DNA from: Kwoniella bestiolae CBS 10118
Taxonomy: Eukaryota > Basidiomycota > Tremellomycetes > Tremellales > Cryptococcaceae
Direction of reading: 5' to 3'
NCBI RefSeq assembly: GCF_000512585.2
Contig: NC_089243.1
Location: forward strand, 1,550,001-1,614,000
DNA length: 64,000 nucleotides
Shown here one piece after another: positions 11,482 through 23,327 of this stretch (positions are counted from its first letter, which is position 1; each line of letters begins with the position of its first letter). The notes under the pieces were generated by a model, which saw only the letters and a program-made list of their open reading frames with translations, did not search any database and had not been told where the DNA came from. The position numbers and the translations under genes were made by a program.

Positions 11482-12174
11482 TGTTGTTGGGTCTTTCTAA
11501 GCTGAATTGATGACTGATTCACCGTGACCGTCAAGAGAGCTTAGTAGATGGTCGTAGAAGTGATTGAAGTGGAATGCATTCGACTGAACGTCTTGAATCG
11601 TTAGTGTTGTTAGCAGTACGAGTACTCGTAACAATCTGATCGATCGGTTGATAGGATAGGCGATTTTAGCGGAGACTGTCCCCAATCTCCTCTCTCCAGA
11701 ACCAGCTTGCATACCTTTGATCTCCCTATGAATGTATTGGCCAGGCTTGAGCATCAGTAAAACACCATCTGACAGTCTGACAGGTAAGCATCATATCAAT
11801 TATCAATATGCATGTACAGTTGCCGTCGCTGCAACCGTCTACAATCTACTTAGTACCAAGTGCCAGTAATTCCGGGTGTATGATTTGTTGACCATGACTG
11901 GTTTCGGAATAACAACCCGCCGATCCCCACTTGCAACTCATAACTCGGCTAACACCGTGGACTACACAACGGACCGAAGATTGTTGTTGTGCTTTTACCC
12001 TGATCACGATACCAGTATATCAAAGAGTAGGTATTGGTGAAGAAAAGTGGATTGATGTTGTACTTGAACCTATCTTCTAGCATAAGGACGGTGGCAATAT
12101 CATCATCGACAAGCACAAGGGCGAAGAAGTTCACAAGCTCACGATCGCCAAGAGACAAAAAGACCCGAAGAACC
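11482..12174. promoter_or_regulatory. Divergent promoter, AhpC-like / CYB2
   Basis: This 693-bp divergent region contains a CGGACCG inverted repeat at 11970-11976, about 200 bp before the CYB2 ATG. An in-frame upstream ATG at 12052 could lengthen the CYB2 N-terminus, but the mitochondrial presequence reads best from 12175. Short ORFs on the minus strand look spurious. Confidence 0.5.
11970..11976. promoter_or_regulatory. CGG-N-CCG inverted repeat (CGGACCG) upstream of CYB2
   Basis: Exact CGGACCG, 199 bp upstream of the CYB2 start. The same motif recurs in all promoters of the 46-64 kb cluster. Confidence 0.5.
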
Positions 12175-14722
12175 ATGTCCGCCTTCTCACCTCTTCGAGC
12201 AGCCCTTCGTCTTCGGACCGGTCCCGCTTTCATCGCGAGACGAAGACTTACTACTCATGCTTCCCCATCGACCAGACGGATCGACCAGAGATTGGTCATA
12301 GGAGCGGGAGTCGCTCTGGCAGTACCTGTAAGCCCCTTTACCTAGTTCTTGCCACCGATCGAGACGAGGTGCTGATCTCATTTATGTGATGCCTGTTTAG
12401 ACCTACTTGTACTTGACACGAGCGCGATTAGACTACCAGCCTGATACTGTCCCGGACAAGGTGCATTCCGATGTGCCCGATCAGGTGCATGGGGCGAAGG
12501 GGGGTAAAGAGGTGAACAAGGTTAGTAGTAGGGAAGTACTGGAGAAGAAGGAGGGTGATGAATTTTGGGTGGTCATCAATGGGGAGGTGTATAAGTGAGT
12601 GTCTGCCAGAGTAGATTGGATCAAAATCGTGTGATCCTACCCAAAGCAATGTATCTCGACATCTAGATGTCAATGTATGAACAAGAATGAAGCTGACCTC
12701 CTGCTCCTCCCTCAGCGTGACGGAATTCCTAGACGAACACCCAGGAGGACGCGAAATAATCGAGAACAACCGCTCCAAAGACGTCTCATACATATTCAAT
12801 CCCCGTCATCCCTCTGACCAACTCGAACCCGACAACCTCCCACCCTCAGTCATCCACATGGGTCAGCTGGAGATCGAGTCAGCCTATGAGCGCGAACAGC
12901 TAGCCATCAAGATTTCCAAATCTGAGGAAGACGAGCAGAGCCGGATCAAAGCGAAGAGAGAGGAGTACGAGGAGAAGGGACTGGGAAGTATAGTGAATAT
13001 GAGGGATTTCGAACAGGCCGCTGAGGAGATGTGCTCGAAAGTTGCTTGGGCTTATTATGCTTCTGCTGCGGATGATGAGATTAGTGAGTGGCTTTGGGTC
13101 TTTGGGTATTCTGGACCATCGAGGGAAACGGCCCATCCGGATTGACTCCGAGAAAAAGACGAAGATCGCATGCCTTCTTCAAGAAGTCTTGAGAGTTGGA
13201 ATGCTGATTCTATGATTTGTACATTGTAGCCAAAGAAGCGAATAACTCGGACTACAAGAAGATCAGGTTCAGACCTCGAGTGCTTAGGCCGGTGAAAGAG
13301 GTCGACACGTCAACCAAGATATTGGGATATGATAGTACAATCCCATTGTGGATATCGCCAGCGTAAGTCCAATAGAGACTAAATGACATGATCAGATCAT
13401 ATGGAACTGATCTGATGGGGTTTACCTAATTTTGCAGTGCCATGGCTAAACTTGGTCATCCCGATGGAGAAGTCAACTTGACGAAAGGTGCAGCGTCAAC
13501 CGGTATAATACAGTGTGTGAGTGGTTTTTGCGGTGCATATCCCATCAATCGTATAACTTCCGGTCAACACTTCCAACAGCGACGATATCGGCATCTTATC
13601 ACATTACTGATACAACCCCACTCAATAGATCTCCTCATTCGCCTCCTGCTCCGTCGAAGAGATAACCTCCGCCCGCCAACCCAACCAACCCCTCTTCTTC
13701 CAGCTCTACGTCAACTCCAAGCGTCACCTCGCCGAAGAGGTCATCTCCAAAGTCAATCGCCTAGGACTCAACGCGATCCTACTCACTGTCGATGCACCGA
13801 TAGGAGGAAAGCGAGAGAGAGATATAAGGGCGAAGGGGGAGTTCGAAGCTCCCAAGACTGATGCGTTCGATAAGCAGGGTGAAACCAAGGGAGTGGCAGA
13901 GGCGATTTTCTCAGCTGTGGATCCGGATTTGAATTGGAAAGACCTGAAATGGTTGAAGGAGAGGACGGAGTTGCCTATTATTATTAAGGGTGTGCAGACT
14001 GTCGAGGTGGGTTGTACTTCCTCACTAGATCTCGACCTATATGACACGATGGTCAAGACGGTGGCCAACTGCCTCACAAGCTCTGATCACTGGTATCATA
14101 CTTCCATCACAGTGTAACAGGACGGGACATATGCTAACTTCTCTACTCCACAAATACAGGACGCAGTACAAGCCTACAACCTCGGCGCAGACGGTGTGAT
14201 CCTCTCGAATCACGGCGGCCGACAACTCGACACAACCTCCACAGGCCTCTCAACCCTCCTTGAAATCCGCCAACACGCCCCATACCTCCTCAGACCAGCT
14301 TACAGAACACCCACCGGGCCCTCACGCGAATTAGTCGAGAATCCCGAGTTGCTCGTGCCGTCCGTTCCGGCCGGGGAAAAAGCGACAGAACGGAAGTTCT
14401 CGATCTTCGTTGATGGGGGGATTTGGAGGGGAACAGATGTCGTTAAGGCGCTGTGTCTTGGGGCGGACGCTGTGGGTGTTGGGAGGGGGTTCTTGTTCGC
14501 GCAGACTGTTGGTGGAGTCAAAGGTGTTGAACATGCTGTGAAGAGTGAGTGATAGACTGCTGACTGATAATCTGATTTCGAAAGAGGAGTCTCGTCGAGG
14601 CTTACGCTGATACGTTTCATGTGCATTCAGTCTTCGAAAGTGAGATTCAATCTACGATGAGGTTGCTCGGTGCGAACAAGCTGGAAGATCTTAGACCCAG
14701 TATGGTGGATATTGTAAATTAA
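12175..14722 (+). CDS. CYB2: Flavocytochrome b2, L-lactate:cytochrome c oxidoreductase
   Basis: Oxidises L-lactate to pyruvate in the mitochondrial intermembrane space, passing electrons to cytochrome c. ATG 12175 gives a basic presequence MSAFSPLRAALRLRTGPAF and a sorting helix RLVIGAGVALAVPTYLYL. The cytochrome b5 domain has the heme ligand motif EFLDEHPGGREII and a second His in FNPRHPSD. The FMN TIM barrel keeps AWAYYASAADDE (Tyr), FFQLYVN (Tyr), TVDAP (Asp), PIIIKGVQT (Lys) and the catalytic SNHGGRQLD (His, Arg), plus FVDGG and GRGFLFA for FMN phosphate. The stop at 14720-14722 follows RPSMVDIVN. An extra loop with TPTGPSRELVENPELL lies before the last FMN strand. A paralogue lies at 48286-50622. 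Confidence 0.93.
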
Positions 14723-15134
14723 GTATCAGTATCTCGGAAAGGGATAAAAGTCACTGTGAACTGGCATACTTCATCTGATATCTCCATATGATATCATGCA
14801 TAGGATTGTGGGCGGAATGACGGTGTGATTGGTGTCTGTTAGTACTCAGGCATGACGCATTGGGACAACGACAATCCACCTGTCGCTACGCCTTACCGAT
14901 GCCGATGCAGCTGTAATGGTGACCCCACACTGATTTTGGATTGCTTGGAGTCGAAGCAGGTACTTGATCACGTTTCTTGTGCTTGCATCCGATAAAAAAG
15001 CTTGAGCATGAGCATCTGCATAAGAGGTGACAACAACATTATAACGCTATATCAAGTGAATATCTACCACTCATCCGTTATTCCACACGATGCAACGTTA
15101 GAGTATCACCTACACAATCAATTCAAACCATGAA
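14723..15134. other. Convergent intergenic region
   Basis: These 412 bp between the CYB2 and ROM2 stops hold the two 3' untranslated regions. No gene is visible. Confidence 0.5.
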
Positions 15135-18100
15135 TTATAAAGGTACAGTCTACACAGTCAAAGACATCAGCATCACCATCTCATCATGTTCACCCAAAAA
15201 CAGAAACAGATCTGTAGAGCCAACAACCCACCTCAACAATCTCAATCAACCCCCTCCCACTCCCACTGCGCGCTACAACCCCCTGCCCAAACCTATGTAT
15301 CGGAAACACCTTCATACCCTTCTCTTCAATTACCTCACACACCCTTCCAGAGGTTACATCTCGAACTTCGGCTCTACTGTGTGATTCGTCAAATAGTAGT
15401 AGGTAGGGTTGTTTGAATATCACATATGAGGGAGTGAGGTTCCAACGTAAGAACGAGCCTTTTCGAGAGACTTCGCCGACTATATAAATGGAATTGAGTA
15501 ATCAGATCAACACTGTAAACTTGCTGATTTTCTTACCGTTTTGGGTGAGGTTTAGGATAAAGATTCGTTCGTTTCATGGAGAAGGATGTGCAGGGTAGAT
15601 ATCATACAGCCCTACCACACTCACATTTAGTCACCCAACAAGCCCCCCACTCATACACCAACAGAAATTCGCTCTCATCAACCTGCCACATAGCCAGAGG
15701 TTTCGACCCACTGACCATCCTCACTACCATCGCTCTCTCAGGTATCTCATGCGGGAAAGTAGGTATGGAGTTGTAAGTGGGATTACCAGGTTCGGCAATC
15801 ACAAAGGTCTTCTCAGTTACGACCGAAACCGTCTGCCTGAAGAATGATAGGTCAGAGGCATAGCCTGGTACGGTTATATTTCCGAATGAGCGGAAGGAGG
15901 GTAGGCCGTATGATGTGGAGGACAGGAGGGGTTCGTAGAAGTACAGGGAAGTTTGATGGGAGTTGCGAGAATGGACAGCGTAGACGACTAGATCAAAGCA
16001 GACAGCGAAGATTAGCATGGGATCTGCGAAGGGGGGAGAGAGGAGAAGGCCAACTCACCAAGTAATCTCCCCTTGGTCACTCCGACTCTGGCGAACGCGA
16101 TATTATGTTCCGGCACACTCAGCCTCTGACCTTCCAATCGACCTTTGGCAATCCACGTATCAGGATTAGAGGTGGGTATCATATCTCTAAGATTATATGC
16201 TAGTAACGAGCCAGATGAGGAGACAAGAAGCCAGCCGAAATCAGGTACGATCGATACCATGCTAATGTGGCCGGAACTGAATTTGATGAGTTCTCGGAAG
16301 GCTTTAATCATAGAGTAGCATCAGCTACACATCTCTGTCGAGTCACAAGTTGCGCTAGAGCTGACTCACTCTTCGAATCTCTTCTCCACCCTAGCCATAC
16401 ACTCCTGCTAGTGGCAACAGCTATAGTCTCCCGATTATGCCATGCGAAGGTATCTGCAGCCATGATAGGATCTCTGATCTCAGGGGGTACAGTGATACTG
16501 TGTATGGCAAATGTCTATACCTCCTGATCAGAGATTGTCTCGCAATATGGCCAACATCTCACTCACTCGATTACCCTCGATATCAAATTTACGTAGTGTT
16601 TTAGCACCTTCGATCTTCTCCTTCCATTCCTCTCTGCGAAAAGTCAGTCAAATACTCTCTATGTTGCTTCATCAATGCAGCGAAAGCTCACCGAAGGCCT
16701 TGAGTACTATCACAAAAATCAGCGTTGTTTCTAGGCGTGGGAAGGATTGGATCACTCACGCCGTACATAGCGTATATGTCCGCCCGTTGACACCGCTCGA
16801 CGTGGTGATCGTGAAAGGAAACATCAATCTCTCAGGTTGGAAGACCGGTTCGAGCCTAATGTTTGAAACACCTATTCAGCTGAGATTGGTCATTATAGGT
16901 CTGCCAAATCAGCTCACATATGTCCACCGGGTTTCCGCTGATACCGAGTCACACTATCGTATCGTCTTTCAGGCACTCCATCCGCAGACATCAGATTAAG
17001 GAAGTCGAGATGGATTGGCTGACGGTTGATGAGCTTCTACAATCATACTTAAGGCGAGAACGGAAGAGCAGCTCACTCGTGATACCACCACATGTTTACC
17101 ATTCTCTTCGTCCCTGGTCAAGAGAAAGTAATTATCCAGTAGAATTGCTCGGAGGTCTTGCCTACAAGCCGCGATTATCATCAGTTGTAGCCTTTATTTG
17201 GTGCGAGCAACTCACCATCCATGCCAATTTGTCTCGCTTCTAACTCTCCTGAAAACATACCCCATATGTACCAACGTCCGTTTAGGATCGGCTATGTCGA
17301 GTTCCTGTGTCCAATCAAACTGTCAGCTTTCGGCCAAATCGAGCCATTAGAATAGTGGAAGTCAGGCAATACTCACGATCACCTCTCCTTTCTTGAACAA
17401 CAACCTCTCAGCAGTATTCCAAAGCTTAATCTTATTCTCCGCACTCTCAATCCCAGGCTGAGTAGATTTCACCACACCCTGCAAAATCTCCATAGCAGTG
17501 GGTATATCCTCTTTATCAGGATGATCGGCCGGGGTAACTTTGTACAACGCTTCGAGAACTAGGAGGATACGTGGAAGACGAGTGACGGGTCGGGAGAGGA
17601 AAACGGACTAGATAAAGATCGATCAGCTTCAGTGTCACATGACATGTGATTAAGGATCCGGAATCATCGCATTGGGGGAGATGGGGGGGAAGACTCACGA
17701 TATCCCTTCGCCTGGTAAGATCATAGGTATTTCTCTGTGACAAGAACGCCCTGAAAGGTGGATTTCTCTCCTGTTCTCTTCGAACTCTGGCTTCTGCGAA
17801 GGGGTAGTTCTTCATATACTATCACATCATGTCGCAAGATCAGCTGATAAGATTTCCCAACAGGTGGATGATCTACGAGCCGACTGACAGATTCGTACAG
17901 CTCCACAATCTCCAATAACGTCCCCAGCAGTATATCCGTAGCAGTAGTCATCTACACTATGAATTAGCATAGACCAAGCTGCGCTGGGCAGATCAGCAAC
18001 GTACCAATGGCCATTCATGCCTTTGTCTCTCCATCAGTCTGCCCAACAACCTCACGTGGGCGTGGTATATCTGCTGGGAAGTACTGAACACCTCTGCGAT

Positions 18101-19367
18101 GAATGCGTGAAGCCTTGATTCGGGCGAGAGTAGCGGTGGATCACAGTCCCGTAATGGTTGGATGAACACCTAACGGATGGCACCCATTGTAAGGAACATT
18201 GATAATCGTAGGAAAGTAACCCTCATTCGGCATGAGGCTTGTAGATTTCCTCGAGAATTGAGAAAGCGCGTCCGAACTCACATCACAAACAGTCTTCATA
18301 TCCCTCACATACTCCCTCTCACCCTTAATCATCTCCCACCATAACCCCTGTCTCTTCAGTTCTTCTTTACTTAATGAATCGCTCAGTGTCCTATCGACCA
18401 GCTCGTACCATTCCGGATTTGGATTTCTCAGTATCCCCGATTCAGAGGGCGTGGGAAGTACAGGTGAGAGCGGCGCGGCGTGAGAGTTGGTGGATGGTGT
18501 ATGGCCGTGCCCTGAGTCGGAGGCTGAGGTGCTCTGGTATGCTAGGAGCATAGCGTAGGAATCGTCTGGCAAAAGCTGAGCGGGAGGAGAAGGAGCGGTC
18601 TATCACGCACCGAGCACCGGGTCAGCCGTGACGTCGTGCGGCAGAAGCTAGCTCAGCTGATACCGCAGACAAGGATGGGACACTTACACCTGCATTCTCC
18701 AGCAGCTCTGCAACCTCATTTCCCGGTGTGGTATTCTGGAACGTCTGATTCGAGCGTATTCCGCTTCCCGACCCCGATAAATCGCTTTGCGACACTGTCG
18801 GCTGAATACATCTCCAAGTCAGCTTGGTCAGTATAACTTCAGATGTTACTAGGTGTATCTCACCGTGGCTCTCAACCTAGCACTTCCAATGAAACTAGGA
18901 TCCACCCAACTATACGCATCAACCCGTCCATCATCAATATCACTTTCCTCCTCCCATTCTACCTCTGCTCCGTCTACCGATCCATCCTGACTCCTCGTAC
19001 TTCCAATCCCTACTTGGGGCGTATCGCTCGCCCGTCTAGGCGATTGGTCCGGGTGTACTCTAACCCTTGAATCCTGATATGGTAGACCTTCTAGAGTGGC
19101 GTAATCATACATTCCATCGTTGTGGCCATTGGTTTTATCCGTATTTGTGCTAATGCTGGTTTCAGCAGTCTGATGTTCGTCTGCTTCTGCACTGCCCGTC
19201 CCTACTTTCCGCCTGGCGTGAGCGGCCAGACTCCACGGACGGAGTTTCTTCAATCCCTTGGGTTTGGGCGATGTCCGAGAGGAGGACCCATTGAGCGAGG
19301 AAGTGGATGAGGAGGAGCCGAATGTGGGGTTTGGACGAAGGTCATTATTGGAATGTATTGTGGACAT
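15135..19367 (-). CDS. ROM2: Rho1 guanine nucleotide exchange factor (DH-PH-CNH)
   Basis: An activator of Rho1 in the cell-wall integrity pathway. ATG 19367 starts a disordered Ser-rich region (MSTIHSNNDLRPNPTFG). The RhoGEF (DH) domain begins GLWWEMIKGEREYVRDMKTV and includes LLGRLMERQRHEWPL, YMKNYPFAEARVRREQERNP and FLSRPVTRLPR. A PH-like region follows (LFKKGEVIELDI, DHYFLLTRDEENGKHV). The citron-homology (CNH) domain follows, with SGHISMVSIVPDFGWLLVSS, FYEPLLSSTSYGLPSF and ESEFLLVYEWGACWVT. The frame ends at 15190 if unspliced. A GTGGGT donor and GTGTAG acceptor give the better ending IEIVETVPL with the stop at 15135-15137, which I prefer because such proteins usually end in a short VET-type tail. 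No DEP domain was seen. There are about 17 introns. Confidence 0.9.
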
Positions 19368-20209
19368 CGTGCGTGCGTTTGAGGTGTCGATCTCGAAGGC
19401 TACACTATGCGTCGGTAAGGGGGTGGTCGAGTATCCTTCGGGATGAGACCAAGACGTGTGCGTGTGTTGGCTTCGAACGATGGTCGATCTTCATCCAGTC
19501 TTTCCCATGAGTGAATAGCAAATAATGGATGGGTTCATGACTATTGTTATGACAGAAGAATGGGAATAGGTTATGTTCTCAACAACTTGCTAACAAGCTA
19601 ATAAAAGCTTAAATATGGGCTATGTCGTCACACGAAGAACAAACATTACGAGATAAGTCATAAGTCTAATCAGTTGTTGATGTGCTATGCCACCCGATTA
19701 CAAATGAACCCTTAACGTTATTAGGAAAATCGGGTCTATCCAGCGGGAATAGGACTTTTCCGAGACATAGGGTGACAACCATTATCATACACTCACTACC
19801 TGCTGAATAGATGAACCAGGTAGGTGTTGAGTGGTCTCACCTTCCTGCTCACTCCGGAATGTGTAATATTCGGCGCAAAGAATCTGGACTGTACATGTTG
19901 GAGGATGCTCTATGTGCAAGGCTTGGATTCCCATCGCGGACAACAACACCGGTTAACCTGTCAGGTAACAGTCGTCCAATTGCGGTGCATATGTCAAGCA
20001 ACTTTACAAACGTCCAAAATAATACCAAAATTTCGTTGCTATCTACGGTCGCGAGTGAATCTCTGGAAGATCCCTAACCTCTGCCAACGAAGGGCATACC
20101 AGATGCACTATATCATCAAGCCAAACGTCAGCATCGCCTTCTTATCTCTTCTTCTTTCTCTCCCCACACGCAAGGTGTACCTCGTAACGTGCAAAGTGCG
20201 ACCTGAACT
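19368..20209. promoter_or_regulatory. ROM2 upstream region
   Basis: This 842-bp non-coding stretch lies upstream of ROM2 and downstream of the SDR stop. Plus-strand ORFs at 19811-20216 use many stops in other frames and no conserved motif; I treat them as chance. Confidence 0.4.
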
Positions 20210-21423
20210 CACATGATCTCCAAACTCAAGATGTCTACCTCCTTACCCAAACCCGCGATGAATCCCACAGTCTTAGCGACATTCTCAACGCTCATCATCG
20301 GTTCTTTCTTGATCGAGCCGTCTGCCTGTAATGATCCGGAAGAAACGTACGATCCCATCGCAGTAGATGCATTCCCAATATCGATCTGCGAGCAGGTGAT
20401 GTTGTATTTACGTCCGTCGAGGGAGGTCGAGCGGGTTAGGCCCGTTATGGCGTGTTTGGAGATAGTGTAGGAGGTGTTATCTGTTGATGCGGGTTAGCTT
20501 ATGTAAGGGCTACACAGAGAGCAGTTTATAGCATGATCTTGTAGAAAGAAGAAAATGGATGCGGGCGGAGAGGAGGGGTAAAAGGAATTGACAGGACGAA
20601 CGAGGCGGAACAGGATAAGAAGGCGGAGACGGGGAGGGAGGGGAGAGAGGGGAGGAAGGGGACAGGCGGAAGAGGCAGGGCGAACCAAAAGAGTCCGATG
20701 CGAGTGAAAGGGAGGTGGAAGAACAAAGCAAGTTGAAAGATATCCACGCAAAGTCTCCACTCTGCACTGCCCTGAAGAATCTACTCACTTGGTCGAGGTG
20801 CAGTAGCTGAGATACTTCCGTTATTGATGATCCTACCTCCTTGGGGGGATTGCGATTTCATAATGTTGAAAGCGAGTTTAGTGAACTGCAGGCCAAATTA
20901 CGTTAAAATAAATAGCGAGCACCGCAATTCAGAGCACGAACTCACCAGAACAGCCGACATGACATTTATATCTAGCACCTGTCTGAACAAGCTCATATCT
21001 TGATCTTCAAACTCTCCATCCGATTTGTAATTTACACCTGCGTTCTATGTATACGATGGATGAACAACACAAAATGTTAGTAGAATTGACCTTACAGAAT
21101 ATCCCACGGTGAATATAGCCCACGTTGAAAATCAGATCCAACCTCCCATACTTCTCTTGAATAGTCTTTTCCAGCGAATTTACAAACTCCTCATTCGTCG
21201 CATCTCCCGCAGCGACCTCCACGACAGTACCAGGTCTCAGCAATTGACCAGTGGCTTCTAATTCCGCCTGTCGTCTTCCTACAAGCACCAAGACCAGCTG
21301 TTCTGGGTGAGTTTCCGAGGGGAAGATGTTGGATAGGTGGACGGAGGTTGATCGACCTATTCCGGCTGATGCGCCTGTTATGAGGATTACTCGTTGGTTC
21401 TGGGCTGGAGCTGGGGCTGACAT
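20210..21423 (-). CDS. Short-chain dehydrogenase/reductase
   Basis: An NAD(P)-dependent classical SDR of unknown substrate. ATG 21423 gives MSAPAPAQNQRVILITGASA, with the cofactor motif TGASAGIGRS. Then come VLVGRRQAELEA, AGDATNEEF, GRLDLIFNNAGV (NAG motif), RIINNGSISA, and the catalytic YTISK (Tyr and Lys) after a long intron. The C-terminus reads GFIAGLGKEVDILSLEIM with the stop at 20210-20212. The sequence resembles the YMR226C/serine-3-dehydrogenase-like group. The catalytic exon is joined through an intron of 308 nt (20481-20788), long for this genome. A CGGTCCG repeat lies 146 bp upstream of the ATG, as in the inositol cluster promoters. Confidence 0.88.
20481..20788 (-). other. Long intron with a strand-biased purine/pyrimidine tract
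   Basis: This 308-nt intron splits SATAPRP from NTSYTISK in the SDR. It has a GTGAGT donor and an AACAG acceptor. The plus strand at 20540-20710 is almost pure G and A, so the pre-mRNA is C/T-rich, the opposite bias to the 10303-10827 intron. Confidence 0.75.
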
Positions 21424-22214
21424 CGCTGTTGGGCTGATCAATGATGTGTTGAGTGTGGACGACCTAGGTTTATCTGATATAGTTGTTAACGATGTCAAGT
21501 AGTTAGTATGTCTTGAGCAAGTAACTTTGGTGGATATCTGGTTTTCCCATGTTGTTGTACGGAAGATACGGTCCGATGATCCCACTGTAATCAGCTCCTC
21601 TCACTCCTCCTTATCACCCCACGGGGCTGGACCACACACTAGCTCTCCTTATCACTTGGTCTACTTCACACACCAATGCCACATCATTGCCTTTCCCCAC
21701 GGCGTTATGCGGTATTTCCAGAATTACCTTGGCGCCTGATTTTATTCGATACACGATGAACATTGCTTGATCCGTGCCTTGACCGTGTTGTTTACTTTTG
21801 ACACCATGCGCTGTCCACGTGCATATGCTACACTATATGTGACTTGTGACTTTGCATAGGGTGCAAGTGTGAGTGTGATTGTGAGTGTGGGTGAAGAAAT
21901 GTTCGATGTTTCATTTCATGTTGTTACATTCTCATTCAGATCAAACGTATAGAAACACGAGATACACAGTGTACAAGTGTACAACTCGTACTCGTACAGC
22001 TGGACCCTAAGAGGCTGATCCACAAATCTTGTTGATCTCTCCACCTCTATCTCTGACAAACATCATATATCATACTCTTTCGAAAATTAATCATATCATA
22101 ACATCACTCACTAGGCCAACGCCGAACTTTCTGATTATTCAACCTCATCAATTTTGATTCTTCCCCTCGACCTTCTTTTCCTACGATCCAGTAGCCCATA
22201 GTCAGCCCCCCACC
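21424..22214. promoter_or_regulatory. Divergent promoter, SDR / degron protein
   Basis: This 791-bp region contains a TG-rich run near 21840-21895 (gtgcaagtgtgagtgtga) and one CGGTCCG. A pyrimidine-rich stretch just before 22215 is typical of a 5' leader. Confidence 0.45.
21569..21575. promoter_or_regulatory. CGG-N-CCG inverted repeat (CGGTCCG) upstream of the SDR
   Basis: Exact CGGTCCG, 146 bp upstream of the SDR ATG at 21423. It matches the motif shared by the right-hand cluster. Confidence 0.45.
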
Positions 22215-23327
22215 ATGCCAGTCACCAAAAAGAAGGGAACTCTCTTCGCAATCTACGCAGATACACCCGACCGACCTGCCTCGGCGTCATCCTCCTCATC
22301 ATCCCTCTCCACCAAAGCGAACCCTCTACCCAAATCACCTTCCAAGAAGACCTCTTCATCGGGTAATGGCTCGAGAAAAGCTTTAGGGTCATTACAGCCC
22401 AAAGCGATTGATCGGTCTATCTCAAGCACATCAAGCGTAAAAGGTAAATCCAGCGAGGCGTCAAAGCCAAGATCCAAGCTTGTATATGAAGATTCCTCTG
22501 AAAATACCATTAAACAAGTCAAGTCAACCTCTGATATCCCATTAAAATCCAAGACCAATCAACCTCGTGTCAAATCGTATACATCAGTATTCCAAGATGA
22601 GAACGCCTCTTCCTCTTCCATCCAGCTCACGTCCTCCAGATCGACCACCAAAACTTCGGTCGGTCCCTCACGTAAATCCGCACCAACCCCTCTAGCTCCT
22701 TCTCAACCTATCAAACGATCTCGTGACCTCCTCTCTCCACTACCAATCACGGCACCTACTACATCTACCAAGACCACATCAACTACGACGATAGTGAGGA
22801 CGGACGATCCCTCTGAATCGCCTGCTAAGCGTAATCGAATAACCGTCGAATCTACCTCTACGCCAGTAAGAGTAGGACGTAAAGAGGTAATAGCAGATGA
22901 TAAAGAGAATGTCCCCCCACCACCAGATTATTCACCCATAACAAGCGATTCACCTGCATCGCGCACTCGATCGAAGATACGTGCGTTGACTCTTTCTACC
23001 TCAGGTGGAAGTCCCCTACGATCTCGTCGAAATGACACTGACACCGACCGAAGAGTCGGTAGAGTGGAGAAGCTGGTGGGTGATGGGCGTGGTACCCTGA
23101 GCTTGAAGAAGGGAAGGGAGTTGTCGAATTTGATAAATGATCGATCGACCGAGGAGGAAATCAGGACGTTCAAGCCTTCTCCCATTAAGGGGAAGAGTAC
23201 GAAAGGCGTGGAAGTGGAGGTGGAGATGCTCGGTGATGTTAGTGAGGCATATGGTGCTGAGAGGGGGAATGAACCTGAGGGGTTTAAGAGTCAACGAGTG
23301 AGTGTTGAATTGGTTTTAATCAGATGA
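22215..23327 (+). CDS. Disordered protein with D-box and KEN box (securin candidate)
   Basis: A single long exon from ATG 22215 (MPVTKKKGTLFAIYADTP). The protein is low in complexity, rich in Ser, Thr, Pro and Lys, with no folded domain. Two cell-cycle degrons are visible: a D-box RKALGSLQP at residues 54-62 and a KEN box DDKENVPPPP at residues 230-232. Several Ser/Thr-Pro sites are also present. RKALG is the same core as the destruction box of animal securin, and the co-occurrence suggests an anaphase-promoting-complex substrate. The frame ends at 23327 if read through, but a GTGAGT donor at 23297 followed by an ATCAG acceptor near 23380 could give another C-terminus. The securin identity is a hypothesis; other APC/C substrates fit too. 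Confidence 0.7.
   Translation: MPVTKKKGTLFAIYADTPDRPASASSSSSSLSTKANPLPKSPSKKTSSSGNGSRKALGSLQPKAIDRSISSTSSVKGKSSEASKPRSKLVYEDSSENTIKQVKSTSDIPLKSKTNQPRVKSYTSVFQDENASSSSIQLTSSRSTTKTSVGPSRKSAPTPLAPSQPIKRSRDLLSPLPITAPTTSTKTTSTTTIVRTDDPSESPAKRNRITVESTSTPVRVGRKEVIADDKENVPPPPDYSPITSDSPASRTRSKIRALTLSTSGGSPLRSRRNDTDTDRRVGRVEKLVGDGRGTLSLKKGRELSNLINDRSTEEEIRTFKPSPIKGKSTKGVEVEVEMLGDVSEAYGAERGNEPEGFKSQRVSVELVLIR

Noticed and set aside
11497..11754. Minus-strand ORF upstream of the AhpC/TSA-like gene
   Set aside because: No family resemblance, and the region fits a divergent promoter.
12214..12220. CGGACCG inside the first CYB2 exon
   Set aside because: Same core as the cluster motif but within coding sequence; counted as background, not as a regulatory site.
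19811..20216. Overlapping plus-strand ORFs upstream of ROM2
   Set aside because: No recognisable protein features, and they end at the stop region of the SDR on the other strand.
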